From NCBI GenBank assembly GCA_002104905.1, contig MCFE01000840.1, positions 1-31,177 on the forward strand: DNA of 31,177 nt. Direction: 5' to 3'. Within the stretch, counting starts at the first letter, position 1, and the number at the start of each line of letters is the position of its first letter. Of the stretch, positions 1 to 11,556 are shown one piece after another. The DNA comes from Basidiobolus meristosporus CBS 931.73 (lineage: Eukaryota; Basidiobolomycota; Basidiobolomycetes; Basidiobolales; Basidiobolaceae). The notes under the pieces were generated by a model. It did not search any database. It was not told the origin of the DNA and worked only from the letters and a program-made list of their open reading frames with translations. Both the position numbers and the translations under genes were made by a program.

Positions 1-906
1 ACGTCCAATTAAGATATCCAGTGCATTCGTTCCAGCATCCATCAGATCGAGTTTAGTGATGACTCCAATGGTTCGGTTACCTGCGTAGTATATGGTCAAA
101 TCTATATATCTCACAACGAGTTGACATCATATACAAATTACCCTCGGGGTCAACCTCTCGAGCTATTTGTAAACTCTCCGAGTTTACGATATCTACATTT
201 GCAGAGCTGACTGCAAGAATTATGCTTTGAGCCCGCCTGATTAGACGCTGTTTCAGATGAGGAATAAGAATCGTATGAAGTACCTATTTGGCTTCGATAT
301 ATAATGTAAAATTAAACTCCTGGTTTGCTTTTCGATATCTAACGGTTGATCACCTAGTGGGATCTAATGTGATACACGGGATTTAGCACAAAGGGAAACT
401 TGCTAAAGGTTTCGTACTCTTACTTTTGTTAAACCGGGTAAATCTACCAACGTCAAGTTTAATACTTTGGTAGAGAATATTTTCAATTGGATGGGGCTTC
501 GACAGATCCCTTTGTTATCCCCAGCAAGTCGAGAAGTCTCTTTCTCGATCTCTTTGCGAACCTCGGTCAAATCGAAAAACTTTTTATCAGGTATGTGAAG
601 GAATTCTGCGTATTCCTCGACCCCGTCTCCACTTCCGGGGATGTTCACTAGCTGGAGGACCAAAGGGCAACGCGTAACGATTCCATTTCCTCTCGGGAGG
701 AAATCTCGACCCACAATATTCTCAAGAACCGAAGATTTACCGCAAGACTGTGCACTAGGTCATAAAATCCATCAACAAGAGCATTCACTTCCGCTACATT
801 TTATGACGTACCCTACAACTATGATCTGCGGTAGATCAATTTGATCAATACTCGCGGGATTGAATACGTCCTGCAGCCTATTTATCAAAGGAATAAGGCG
901 GTCCAT
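1..906 (-). CDS. dnm1: Dnm1-type dynamin-related GTPase, 5' part (runs off the left edge)
   Basis: N-terminal GTPase region of a dynamin-related protein, about 220 residues in five exons: 812-906, 424-754, 284-363, 142-224 and 1-80; introns are 57-61 nt and phases agree at every junction. Visible motifs: P-loop GAQSCGKS (residues 32-39), switch I GIVT, DLPG (136-139) and TKLD (205-208). The [18 protein letters not shown] and NALDIL stretches match the mitochondrial/peroxisomal fission dynamin Dnm1 better than the vacuolar Vps1. The ATG at 906 gives a start typical of the family, with the LQDVF segment close to the N-terminus. Odd points: family members usually have GSQS[SA]GKS and GIVTRRP, here GAQSCGKS and GIVTRCP, and the insert after the first beta strands is short. 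It could be a diverged paralogue rather than the orthologue. The stalk and GED lie outside the window. Confidence 0.85.
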
Positions 907-1832
907 GGGAAGGTAGAGAAGCACACCTGCAAACCGAGTTGACTTGAAATAGTGGACTCGAAGAAAACTTCCATTGTATCCCTTAAAACAGTAATCCAAT
1001 TCTTTAGATCCAAATAGACTAACCTCGGCAAGTCTAGCCACTTCCGCTGCCTATTACCCGGAATGCTCTAATCAATGTGCTGCTTTTTGGCGACGGAAAT
1101 TACTGGCCTCTCAATGTATCGAGTATAAAACATATTTTACCCATCATTCATTGTATTACATTTCCACCTCCAACTGGACGCTTTACAAGCCAAGAATTGG
1201 CCTTGGCATGCTTGATAAATTCATACTGAGGTTCTTTATTACATGCTTGTAACTATAGTGAGTTTTCCAATGATTTTGTGAAAAGGACTGCTCAATAGAT
1301 GGACGTGCCCAGCAGCCCGTCTCTGCTGATCCCATCAGGTCACTCAGCTGTTTGGTGAATTCTACATTGAAAGGGTCGCGCACCACATTGCCATCCACCG
1401 GTATTGGACGCACTACTGCACGAATTCCTATCATTCGTTTGACCTCACATGCCTCCAGCAGCAGCCTGTACGCCGCGTATTTACTAATTTGCACCAACAC
1501 ATGAGTCTTTTTCATGAGCCTCTTAGTATATCTTTCTAAAACGAGCAAGATTCCCCTTTGGGAATAAAAAATTGTCCTCCAAGCTCTGTTCTAGTAACTT
1601 TCCCGCAAATCTAGATTGTGTCACTCGATTCACTCTTTCAACTGCATCCCCTTGACACGTCCCCCATTGACGGATCTCCAAAGATTCTGCACAGAAAAGG
1701 TATTTACTTCATACTTGGAACATTGTCGAAAGTTCATGCTTGTGGCCGATAAAAAGATACTGTAACTGGGATTTGGGGTTGATTTAAGCATAGAGATAGG
1801 TGTAGCAAATAAGGCCCGATTTGCATCCAATC
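907..1832. other. Spacer between the dynamin gene and ADI1
   Basis: This holds the upstream region of the dynamin gene and the 3' region of ADI1, apart from the unassigned 110-aa frame. A second minus-strand frame at 1630-1830 starts three bases past the ADI1 stop and is most simply 3' untranslated sequence. Confidence 0.5.
1183..1515 (-). CDS. Unassigned open frame, 110 aa
   Basis: An ATG-started frame of 110 codons between the dynamin gene and ADI1, on their strand. The central part (about 1290-1480) is richer in GC than the flanks and reads like protein, with an amphipathic stretch followed by a PIPVDG and VVRDPF segment, but I recognise no family. The frame stays open upstream of the ATG to about 1548. 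One plus-strand frame is also open over the same centre, so the strand is uncertain. It may be a lone exon, a gene relic or chance. Confidence 0.28.
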   Translation of the reverse strand: MKKTHVLVQISKYAAYRLLLEACEVKRMIGIRAVVRPIPVDGNVVRDPFNVEFTKQLSDLMGSAETGCWARPSIEQSFSQNHWKTHYSYKHVIKNLSMNLSSMPRPILGL

Positions 1833-2619
1833 TTAGACTTGAATAGATTTGAGATACTCCACACGATACGAGTTGTCATCAGCAGGACGATTGATGGCTG
1901 TCCATTTGGGCTCCTCTTTGAAAAGTCGCATGGCTACAATGAAATTTTTTGTATCCGAGCAGAAACGGTGGTAGATACCAGCAGGCTATGATTGAGCGTA
2001 GACATCAGCCATCTGATCCATCCGCCAGCACGAAGTAGTTGATATACATACCAGGACGATCATATCCCCGGCCTCCATAGCTATCCGAACCCACTTATCC
2101 TCAGCATCTATACCGCTTAATTGAGCATGGACAATGAGGCAAAGCGAGCAACATAGATCCTTACCACGAATATCGAAATAACCCGACCCTTCGAGAATGT
2201 AACGAATCTCCTCATCTTCATGCAAATGCCTAAGCCACAAATTGAAGCGAACATATCTTTAGTCGCGCGAAGCCACAATCGGGAGAATCTTTTCTTACTC
2301 TTCGAAGAAGGTTTTTATTTTCTCCTCGTAATTGGGCAACTTGCCGGGTGCAATGGTGACCTGTGGGTCAGAAATATTTAGTATTTGGTCCGGAAATGTC
2401 TGGCTATCAGAATATCTCTTTGAAACTTACTACATCGCGATTCTTGTAGCTCCTCTCAGTGGCAATGTCTTCTAACTGACAGCGACCTTCTTCACCTTCC
2501 AGGCGCCAATAAAGTACGCCCACTTTCTCTAGCTGCTCGAGAGAAACGGGAACACTAGGGAGTAGCTCGTGAGCCTCCCGAGGGTCTTGGAAACTATTGT
2601 CGTAGTAATAGGCACGCAT
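1833..2619 (-). CDS. ADI1: Acireductone dioxygenase (ARD/ARD'), methionine salvage
   Basis: Cupin-fold metalloenzyme that oxidises the acireductone intermediate of the methionine salvage pathway to the keto-acid precursor of methionine plus formate; cytosol/nucleus in fungi. Five exons: 2431-2619, 2299-2360, 2165-2229, 2052-2107 and 1833-1985; introns 57-70 nt; 174 aa, the usual length. The start is the ATG of MRAYYYDN, the family's conserved N-terminus. The metal ligands are all present: H85, H87 and E91 in [10 protein letters not shown], and H130 in GIYHRF. SGYFDIRDAEDKW and [11 protein letters not shown] are signature segments that only appear once the third and fourth introns are removed. 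COX15 lies upstream on the same strand, 352 bp away; no functional link is evident. Family assignment is near certain. Confidence 0.95.
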
Positions 2620-2971
2620 AGCGAAGTAAAAGAATGTCCACAAGCCTCCACAAAAACCCTGCATGCCTATATATACTGCAAAGTCAAGAGCAATCTAATT
2701 GGGTCACTTTCAATCACGCCATCCTACTCCCCAATTATTATACCTGCACACATGAGGTTCCACCGACTGAATCAACCATTTTCAAGCAGATCATCCCCGC
2801 TGATATTCGCTTGTGGCTATGCCTCATCTGAAAATCATGATGGGGTAGGTGATGGGAAAATCGAGATTGAACAGTATTTAATTTGTGGATAACATTTGAT
2901 TTTGGTTATGAGGTGTTGTCAGTGGGTAGTAAGGTGACTGCTACTTGTAGATGATTCAACCTTCTAGTTGT

Positions 2972-4681
2972 CTATTTAGGTAGTCGCTTTAAGGTATGAA
3001 GGAGGTAGAGTGAGGTGGTAAGCAATGCAAGAGAGCCACTTTGATGCGCGGCGCCCAAGGAAACAGGTACCACGCAGAGCAGGGTTGAGATACCTAAAGT
3101 AACCTGGATGACTGCCATTCCCATAACAGCATGCATTGCGGTGCGGACATGCTTAGGGAGCGGAAGTCTCTTCGAGTAGAAATACAATGCAGTGACAGCC
3201 GCAAGTGAGGAAGTAGCCTAGATAGCACCAACAGTAAGCAATATGATTCTAAAGACAAGTACAGTTTCCTACACTAACCAAGACTCGATGCTCGAATTGG
3301 ACCGTCACAGGATTGTCGAACATATTACGCCATCTGGAGGAATCTCCTGGGCGAGCAAAGTTCTCGGACCAGATCTCTTCGCTCTCTGGGACTAAGCGAC
3401 CACCCATCAATGGGAACTCGTTATAAAGCATCCCCGCATCCAGACCGGCAACAAATCCGCCTGAAAAGAGTCACATTAGTATGTGCTGCAGCGTATTCGT
3501 GATAGGTTAACTAATCGACTTTACCGGAGAAACTGGTCAACAGGATAAGTCCACACAAGCCAAGTGCCGAGCGACGGAAGAAGTTGAGTTTAGGGTTGTT
3601 GATGGCGGCCAAGAGATGCTTGAAGTACAAACATTAATATATCATACCAGAGTGTTGTTCAACTAGTCAGGATCTAGTACCTCACTACCTCCTTTGGCAA
3701 GCTTGGCATTTCGTAGGATATCCCAGCCAGTCAACAGACAGCCAAGATACAAGAAAAAGGCGCTAGCTAAATGAGCAGTCAATCTATATTGGCTTACACG
3801 AGGAACCCCCTTGTTTTCAACAATTTCTTGAGCAAGTCCGGACTTCACCATATACCAGCCAAGGGCACCCTAGAATTTCGAATTGCTCAGTACCAAGAAA
3901 GGGGGATAATCCAAAAAGTCTCGCATACTTGGAAACCAAGTAAACCTCCTAGAGCGAGCACGCGTTTGGAAACAGCTCTTGACATGTGTCCCTTGTAGGC
4001 GAAATAAGCAGCAGGAAGAATGAATGCTGCGCCAATCACACGTCCCCACAATCTATGGGCCCACTCAAAGAAGAAAATGAACTTGAATTCCTCTAGAGTC
4101 ATGCCTCTCTCCTTATTCAGCCTTCATATTCGAGGGGAAAGGTCAGAAGTATTCACGATTAAAATGTCTTGGCAGCCTTACATCTTGTATTCCGGAAATT
4201 GCTTATATTTCTCGAATTCGGCCTCCCATTCCGCTTGAGTAATTGGTGGACGTATACCAGTAACAAGGTTCCACTCAACGATTGACAATCCGCTCTCTGT
4301 CAATCTAGTAACGCCGCCAATCACGACAATAGCAAACACCATAACACCAATACCAATCAGCCAGTAGCCGACAATGGGATGTGTGTAGACATTTTGAACA
4401 GCTTGAGTAGCGCTGGGAGCGGCAGCAGCCATTGTGTTCATACTCTTCACGAAGAATTTCTTGGGAAAGGCGACAGACTTTGGAGTCTGGAAGTAACGCG
4501 CAGAAGTGGCAAAAGTTTGGCGAAATACATTACGTTGTTGTGTAGTAAAGCTACGATTCAGGAGGCCAGGCCCCCAAGGCTTTGAAGAGAGTCCAACCTT
4601 GATATTACGCGATATCGGGTTGAGCGTGCCAGAGACTCTGTTAAGCAAACGAGCTGCACTCAAGCACCTGAGAGAGTTCAT
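2972..4681 (-). CDS. COX15: Heme A synthase, cytochrome c oxidase assembly factor Cox15
   Basis: Inner-membrane mitochondrial enzyme that oxidises the C8 methyl of heme O to the formyl of heme A for cytochrome c oxidase. Six exons: 4182-4681, 3929-4121, 3681-3869, 3525-3618, 3279-3460 and 2972-3217; introns 59-64 nt; 467 aa, close to fungal homologues. The first 85-90 residues are rich in Arg, Ser and Asn and poor in acids, as in a mitochondrial presequence. Family hallmarks: [10 protein letters not shown] after the first membrane helix; heme-coordinating histidines in EWAHR, RLTAHL, EHRV and AAHQ; and the [15 protein letters not shown] loop. About eight hydrophobic helices can be drawn. The third intron uses GTACTA as donor; the alternative GTATGA is ruled out by an upstream in-frame stop. 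Confidence 0.95.
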
Positions 4682-7600
4682 GGTTACTTAGTTATCGTTG
4701 AAGTTAAAGAGCTATAGGAAAGCAAATTTGCCAAGCAATAACGCTACACACAAATTGTTAAAAAAATTCCAGAATACTCAAGTTTATATCGATGTATTTG
4801 AGCCACTTGAACCTAGCAAAATTTTATTCTGATGAGCTGGTGATGCGCATCCGATCCCCAAAAATTTCTACTGTGTTGAGCATACTCGATGACACTCACA
4901 TCCTGTATCCTCTGTAGATCGCACTAACTTTCGTTGGATTCTTCGAACTTTCTTTCTTAGTATTTGGCCATGTGTTCTAGATTCGAATACTCCAAGATAC
5001 ATAGCTATAAGCTTTGTTTGAGACGCTTTTGGTTACGTGCTCGCTCAATTGTGGGTTTGGAACGTGCATCAATGTTACGTGGTGTAACAAATTACTCAAC
5101 TCCGCAATTTAGTAAATTAGTGGCACTTGGCTATATCGCCAGTAATGTGGATACCTCAGCATCCATAGACGGGTAAAACCCAAATGCTCATATTTGGTAG
5201 GTATCCCACTCGTGATATTTTCTAGAGCATGCCCTTCCGATATTTGCCCATTCGTGTTCATCTTTTCCGGGAATCCATTACTAATTCATAGCAAATGCTG
5301 TCTCGAGTGTGTGGGACTCCAGGAACCATTTTGATGGCTGTCGTCTATATTGGTAGGATAATGCTATTGATATGGATATGCCAATATATATGGGATTCAT
5401 TGATATTCCTAGCTTCCTATACCGAGATACAATCCTTCTTAAACTGGATCCAGTCTTGATTGATCACAGGTCCCATCGACTCGATTAGTCGAGAGATGTC
5501 AACCAATGTGGCTAATTTAGGTTAATTGGTTCATATTGGTTTACATGTGTTATAGACGGGACAGAGAGGCAATGGGTTTCCGTATTTTTCTGAAAAAAAA
5601 ATAAAGCAAAATATATACAATAATACACAGGAGTGCCACAGCGGCCGGCAGGCACCTTTTTCTTGACTGGCCATATTTCCACAAGAAATAGGTTTTGGTT
5701 TTAATAGCAAATTTCAGTAATTTTGAAAGGATTGAACAGCATCATAATGCTACAGTAGATTTCTCTATTCCACCCATTTCCTTATGCAGCAATGAGAATA
5801 AATACCGGTTGTACAGGGAATAATATAGTTTGGAGGGCATATGTCTGTTGTAAAAATTCGTAATTGCACCTATATGTTCACCTAACTTGGTCACTTAGAT
5901 CATTACCTACAAATCTTAGAGAATAATGACCAAATTCCTTGTCGGGATTTACTTGGAATATTTTCACCGAAAAATCAGGTACCCAGAACATGAAAATTAG
6001 ATAAGTTGTTCAAACAGCCTTAAACTTTGCAAACATATTTTTGGGTCCTTCCCTAACATATTCCACGTGTTTATTATGCCAAGACCATGTAAAAGTATAA
6101 ATACTACTTTTATATTCAATAAATCAATGAGTGAAAACCGCATAATCTACTTGTTCTCCCAATCACTTCCAATATCTCCAAGACTCTTACAACAGTAAGT
6201 AGACCATCATTAGAAAATATGTGAGATGTTTATAAAGGTAAAGGATGGGAATAGGTACGGAAAGAGATGTGAAAAGTTCTGGGATTCTGGTTGATTCTTG
6301 GTGCTAAGTGTTTGGTTGATTTGTTAGGTATAAAAACAAATGAATGGAAATGTAAATTCTGTTGAGGATAGCTAGGGTAGCATCTATGTTATTCATGTAA
6401 GTTTCTGTGGACAGATTCTCAAGAGTTTTGAAAGTCTAAATTGGACTATTGGGTGATTTTGCTAATTCCAAGATCCATGAGTTCCATCTAATACCAAACA
6501 GCTCAAACTTGTCAAAAGGACCCGACATTTGCCACTCAGCTTCCTGGCATCTCCCTTTAGTATAATCAATATTGGCATCATTGAGCCAATTAGAGCTCAA
6601 ATTGACTATAGAGTGCATGGGGGGGGGTAACAAAGCATATCTTAAGGAGCCAAGAACATTTATTGATGTTTGATCTCTGAGGATTTTGACATGGCACTCA
6701 TATACTTTTTATAGCACTATGCAGAATTCAAGCACTTTGTATTATTGTGGTAACCTATTCTTGGATTGAGGAATGTGCAAGAGCTCATACTTATACAACA
6801 TCTACACCTAAACCTTGATATCTGAATATGAGAGAAAATAGAACTAGTATATAACTATTCTCATCATGCCCAAGGAGTAACCATGAAGCTCCCAAGTATC
6901 CAGAGGATGTCCTATTTTTTTACGCAATGGAATCGCCAGAGTGGCTAGTCTACACACGAGCGGATTTCAAATTAACAGGAGTGAATATGTGAAAGTCCTA
7001 AACCGTTGATGATTTGCAGTAAACACATTTTGGGTATAGGCGGCTTTAAAACTCCCATTCATTTCTTTTTGATGGGGTCAAATTAGCTCAGGTCAGTTCT
7101 AAGGACTCCTCATTTTTAGACACATTGTTTGCATTGGCAAATCCATCGTTCAGTTGACTTACGCCACATAAAAGAATTAAAATCCTGAATCAATCTGAAA
7201 TTCAACAGGTTTGAGCTTGGTTGTTGGAAACATAGACGCACAGAATTCTAGCTTTATATAGCATTGGCTATATGCGGCATAACAATCATCGCGATGTTCG
7301 AGAATTCCTTAAATTACAAGCTTACAGATGTTGTCAGCCAATACCAACGACGCAACTGTTTATGTAGTGGATGCTGGATTATCCACCCAGATTCAGTAAC
7401 TCATGTAAGACAGTCAATCAACGTCAAATCTACTAGATTCCAGATGGAACCTGCTCGTGGAACTGCATGAGTCTGACCTGGTGACTTCTATATTTATTTG
7501 AGACGATGGAAACCCGTGATACTGTGCCATGTCAAACAGTAGGACTGGCGTATACATGACGATGATGATGATGAGCTAAGCAAATACCCTTCAGTGGTTT

Positions 7601-8197
7601 CCTTTAAACCTCTTGCTTATGAGTCTCTATTTACCGGTCTCCCTTACCAGGTAATTTCAGTACACACATGGGCCAATCTCCTTGCCTATCCTAATTTATT
7701 ACGTAGACGCGTGCTAATGAAGAGGAGGGTGGCGGTTTATCAAAGGTTCGGGAATACAGGATGTCCACTTCTGTCACTTGGTTGTTCACCCATTCCCTTT
7801 AATACTTACCATATATGTGGCGGTTTTCCTCCGAACTTTTACTGGCAGGGCTTTGAAAACCTGACCATCCGCGCAGTCTTGTCACACTACTCCATTGTTT
7901 GTTCAATCCTATATATATTCAGCCTAATGCTTAACAAGCGAAATCGGGTCATTTACCAAAGAGAATTCATCGAAGATTGGGGGCGCACTGGGAATGGAAT
8001 CAGAAATATAGTTCCAGCCTATGAAAGAATCACTAATAAACAACAAAATACAAACAAATCTATTGCGACTATTGGGCATCTGCGGGTACAGGCATGGAAT
8101 GAGTGGGATGTCCAGGTGAATTGGTATTAAAGATATGTATACAGAATCGCAAATTAACGTGGCCAAGGCCGGAATATCACGTGATGGGCGTAATATT
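4682..8197. other. AT-rich spacer of 3.5 kb
   Basis: No gene could be supported. Contents: the COX15 upstream region; an ATG frame at 4970-5176 (68 aa, not recognised); one copy of the TATA-containing repeat (6044-6194); a minus-strand frame at 6436-6633 beside a run of nine G (6619-6627); a plus frame of 68 codons at 7264-7470; an ATG triplet repeat at about 7561-7573; and a 178-codon plus frame at 7594-8130 that opens with GTG, not ATG. The last pocket has higher GC than its surroundings and may be a decayed coding sequence. Confidence 0.5.
6044..6194 (+). repeat. Diverged interspersed repeat, copy A, with TATA-like core
   Basis: By eye this aligns over its whole length with 26582-26739. 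The best shared blocks are CAAGACCATG followed by AAAGTATA, then ATTTGAGTGAA (copy A: CAATGAGTGAA), then CACTTCCAATATCTC (copy B: CACTTGCAATATCTC). Hand counting gives about 63% identity over the first 46 bases and roughly 70% over the next 50. The AAAGTATAAATA block looks like a TATA box. A further shared block, CCTTCCCT after CAA[A]CATAT, lies at 6030-6053 here and 26397-26428 in the other copy, where about 190 bases follow before CAAGACCATG against about 30 here. Confidence 0.55.
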
Positions 8198-11100
8198 TCA
8201 ATCGGTAAGCCACTCTTTACATCGCTTCATGTACTTCGCCATCAACACCGTAAGGTCGCGCATTACAAATGCGCAGATTACATTATTCATGAATTCGCTG
8301 ATTCGAACGAGTCTGCTTAACACTTGCGCTCGTGGTTCCCCAGAGGGCATGGCGTGGAACTGTTTAATCCAATGATCTGGAGGCATGAAAGGATTAGAAG
8401 ACTCCTTGTGGCTGAGTCGTAATGTAAGATTACCAAGAATTTGACATGTTTGGAAGAGCTTGATCAGAACGTCAATATAGAGGGAGACGTCATCACTAGA
8501 CATCAATTAGTGATACCATATCAAGGAGTAGAGAAATGTCGTCTGCGTAGCAACTTACATCTTATCTCGCGAAGTAGTCATCCTCTCTAACGATTTGGTG
8601 ATGCGGTTGCCGAGTGAAAGAAAGGAAGACTATGCAAGTTGAGTTAGTTCCTACATGACTTGCATCGGGTGTTTTTGCCAGTCCATTGCTGTGGTTACCT
8701 GAGATTTTTTGATGGATTCAATAAAGGACAGTTTCTTGGCCAGGTTATTTTGTACACTATACAAAACGGTATCGAAGCTCTCGAGTTCCTAAGATCAAGT
8801 TGGGTTGATATCCACTAGCGTGGAAAATGGAAAAATCTTCATCAATGCTTACCCGAAGCAAAACAACAATGTCACTTTCTCTCAAGTTGGCCGTTGAGGT
8901 AGTGCTTGGTGGTATACTCTGGCCCAGAGAGAGTGCCATATTGTAGAGCGTAGCAGTGAGCAACTCACAAGCAGAGATTTTGGCCTCGATAGCGCTTAGA
9001 CGCGCCCCGCCTTGATACCTATGTTGTCAAATTAGTCCTCGACTTGATGGGCTTACAACCAACTCCAGAATGCTCATACCATAGGCTGCGTGGAATATAC
9101 ATCTTACTGGAAATGAAGCCACCACCAATCATACTTCGCTCAAAGCATCGCATTAACCAGAAGGGCTGAAGCTCCAATTTCTGAGGAGGTTGCTCTAGAC
9201 GAGGGGTATCCTATCAAAGGATTAGTAGATAGCCTTGTTTTAATGAAGGTCCCAATACGCACGTCCTTCGGCTCCTCAAGAACGATATCGAATAGAGTCA
9301 ATCCCTTGAGCGGCCGCCGAATCGGGTGTAGAAAATAAGATCCTGTTGGAGATGGGTCAGATAACATAGAAGGGCTGCCATGGTACGCTTTAGGCATGAA
9401 TGACGGGTTGGTGTTTTGCACCGCTGATCTCATCATATTGGAAGATCCCAAACCGACGGGCAAGGACATTTTCCTCCGAAAATTAGGGGGCAATATTGAC
9501 GCCTTCGGGCTGAATTGCTCAACAATTGATGGGCCTTTCAGTTTTTGAGTGTTTTCCGCTTTCGTGGCTGATGATGAGTTGGCCAGATATACGGTGCTTC
9601 CGCTAGTTTCAGATGAATCCTTGTTCAACTTCGTGGATATGGGAGGAGGTGGAGGTTGCCGATTGGACCTCGCTTGCTCCCCATTTGCAACGCGGTCTTC
9701 AGCCTCAAAAGGATCATCTTGATCGTGTTTTTTGTCAAATGGTCGGATAGCCTCCGGAGGGGGAAACTTTGGGGTGGGCGGCTTTAACGCTGCTGATTTA
9801 GGTGCCTCATGCATACCCTCGTCATGAAGATTCTGCTCAGACCCTAGTCTTTTGAGGGTTGGGGGGTATTTCTGGCGCTTGGGGGTGTCGAAGTACTCAG
9901 AAGAATCATCTGATATAATTGAAACATCTAGCGGGTTCGCAAAGTGGTCGATGTTGGATCGGGTTTCCAGCATTTTGGGTAGGGACGAAGACCTTGGGGG
10001 TAGAAGCCCATCAGTGTTATTGGGCTTCTCATGTAGCATGGGGATAGGGTGCGGAAGGGCATTTGCGCCATTGCCTTGAGAGAAGTCAGGGTTTAGGTAA
10101 TACTCAAGGTGCTCCTCACTATCCAAATCAATATCCACTCCGGTGTCATGAGAAGAACCTGTGTCGGTATTACAATATTAGGAATAAATAAGTCTTCACG
10201 ATGTGGACGAAGCTTACATGTGTGATTCGACTCAGAGTCAGCGGTGACTTGGTTTTTCGCTTTCAGCGATAGTGAATTGCTAGACGACATCTCTAACGGA
10301 AGACGATAAATACCCGGTAAATTGAATCTGATTGAACTTGGTCCTACCGTTGAAACTAGCAGTTTCCCGTGAATTGCCGGGTGAAGATGTGGTATTGGAG
10401 CCAGCTCCCGGTGGTGGGAAGGGAGGCGGAGGCAGATTATTAAACGTTTCTCGTACGTAGTCGCTTTGATTCAACACGGACAAAGAATACCCTCGCGTTC
10501 GAGCAGGCCTTTGTTTTGTCTGCTCAGTTTCTTGTTTGATCGAAGGAAGTTTGGGGTGAAACCTAGAGCTCTGACTTTCTTGTTGCAGCGCGCTACTTGA
10601 CAACTGCTTTCTTATGACTGGGCGTCCAAAGGCTTCTTTACCTTCACGCATCCTCTCTAATGATGGCAAAGTTCTTTCCGAGAAAGAGTCTCCGGGGGCT
10701 TTGCTGCATTTGTCGGCTCCTTTGCTAGCCAAGCTTGAACTTGAAACCTGCTTGGTTAAAGCGGAGAGCCGGGCTGATGTTGGCGGTAGCAAATGCGCTA
10801 ATGGTGATTCAAGCGGCTTTTTTCCGCTTATATCTCGGGTTGATGTACACCCATTTGCCTCACCATGTGCATCAGATATACTCGCGTTTGGATCAAGACT
10901 GGATTGGTAATTACCCAAGATTTGTGAATGAGTAGAGAATCTTGAACCTTGTCCAACAGCGGAATGGGCATTGTTCGATGTCCTTAGTAGTGGAGCCGAC
11001 ATTTTCTTCCGTAAGCTATGCATGCTTGATGATTGGCTTTCGGCTTCACTCGTAAAGGCCTTAAGTGAAGGAATTCCTCTGGCTGGTTTAGGATAGTAAA

Positions 11101-11556
11101 GATTCTGTCAGTTACTCTTGTGACTGATTTCGCTAAAATTGACTCATGGTTCCTACTATGATATGCAGAAGCTGAGCCAGTGCCGGTCACTAAAGAATTT
11201 TTTGAAGTGCTTAATAGGAAGATTCGGTTTGTGTAGGTCTGATACTACAATGCAACGCAAGTTATATAGAAAGGTGCCCGTTAGAATACTCCTTGACTTC
11301 ATTGAGCTGTTGTGAAACTTACAATCTGCCGTAGCCTCCTTCGATTGCTGTCATTCTCAGCCCTTTCCATGACCTGTGACAGCAAGTTTGCAGCCTCTTG
11401 GTAAGCCAAGATGGCCTCATCCAGCTTCTTTTGGCTATCGAGTTGTACTGCGTCCTGTGCTCTGCTTAACGCGAGGGTCAAGAGCGTCCTGGGTGAGTTG
11501 TTTAGTGAATTTGAGGATAGAGAAGCCGAAGTTTCAGTTGTCATTAAGGTGGCCAT
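8198..11556 (-). CDS. MIT-domain protein, large (914 or 933 aa)
   Basis: Microtubule-interacting-and-trafficking (MIT) domain protein of a type conserved in filamentous ascomycetes; MIT helices bind ESCRT-III tails, so an endosomal role is likely but inferred. Exons: 11323-11556, 11116-11244, 10348-11059, 10218-10292, 9263-10158, 9080-9210, 8853-9018, 8699-8788, 8559-8629 and 8198-8495. The start is the first ATG (11556); the frame upstream is open only from a GTG. The MIT helices cover about residues 22-88 (SRAQDAVQLD, LDEAILAYQEAANLL). The middle 500 residues are Ser/Pro-rich and disordered, with PPPPFPPPG and PPPPPIS. A conserved C-terminal part starts near 680 (TPRLEQPP, PFWLMRC), readable only after removing a 52-nt intron with donor GTGCGT. 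In the last exon, 8377-8433 has donor GTAATC, branch-like TCTAATC and CAG; its 57 nt keep the frame, so splicing decides 914 against 933 aa. Confidence 0.85.

Noticed and set aside
1630-1830. 66-codon minus frame directly after ADI1
   Set aside because: It begins three bases past the ADI1 stop, on the same strand, and looks like untranslated sequence; no resemblance to a protein.
9140-9210. Reading exon 5 of the MIT gene straight on to 9140
   Set aside because: The continuous frame loses similarity after the GTGCGT donor; removing 9211-9262 restores PFWLMRC, a segment typical of this protein family.
9852-10079. Plus-strand open frame inside the MIT gene
   Set aside because: It mirrors the Ser/Pro-rich exon 5 of the minus-strand gene and has no family resemblance.
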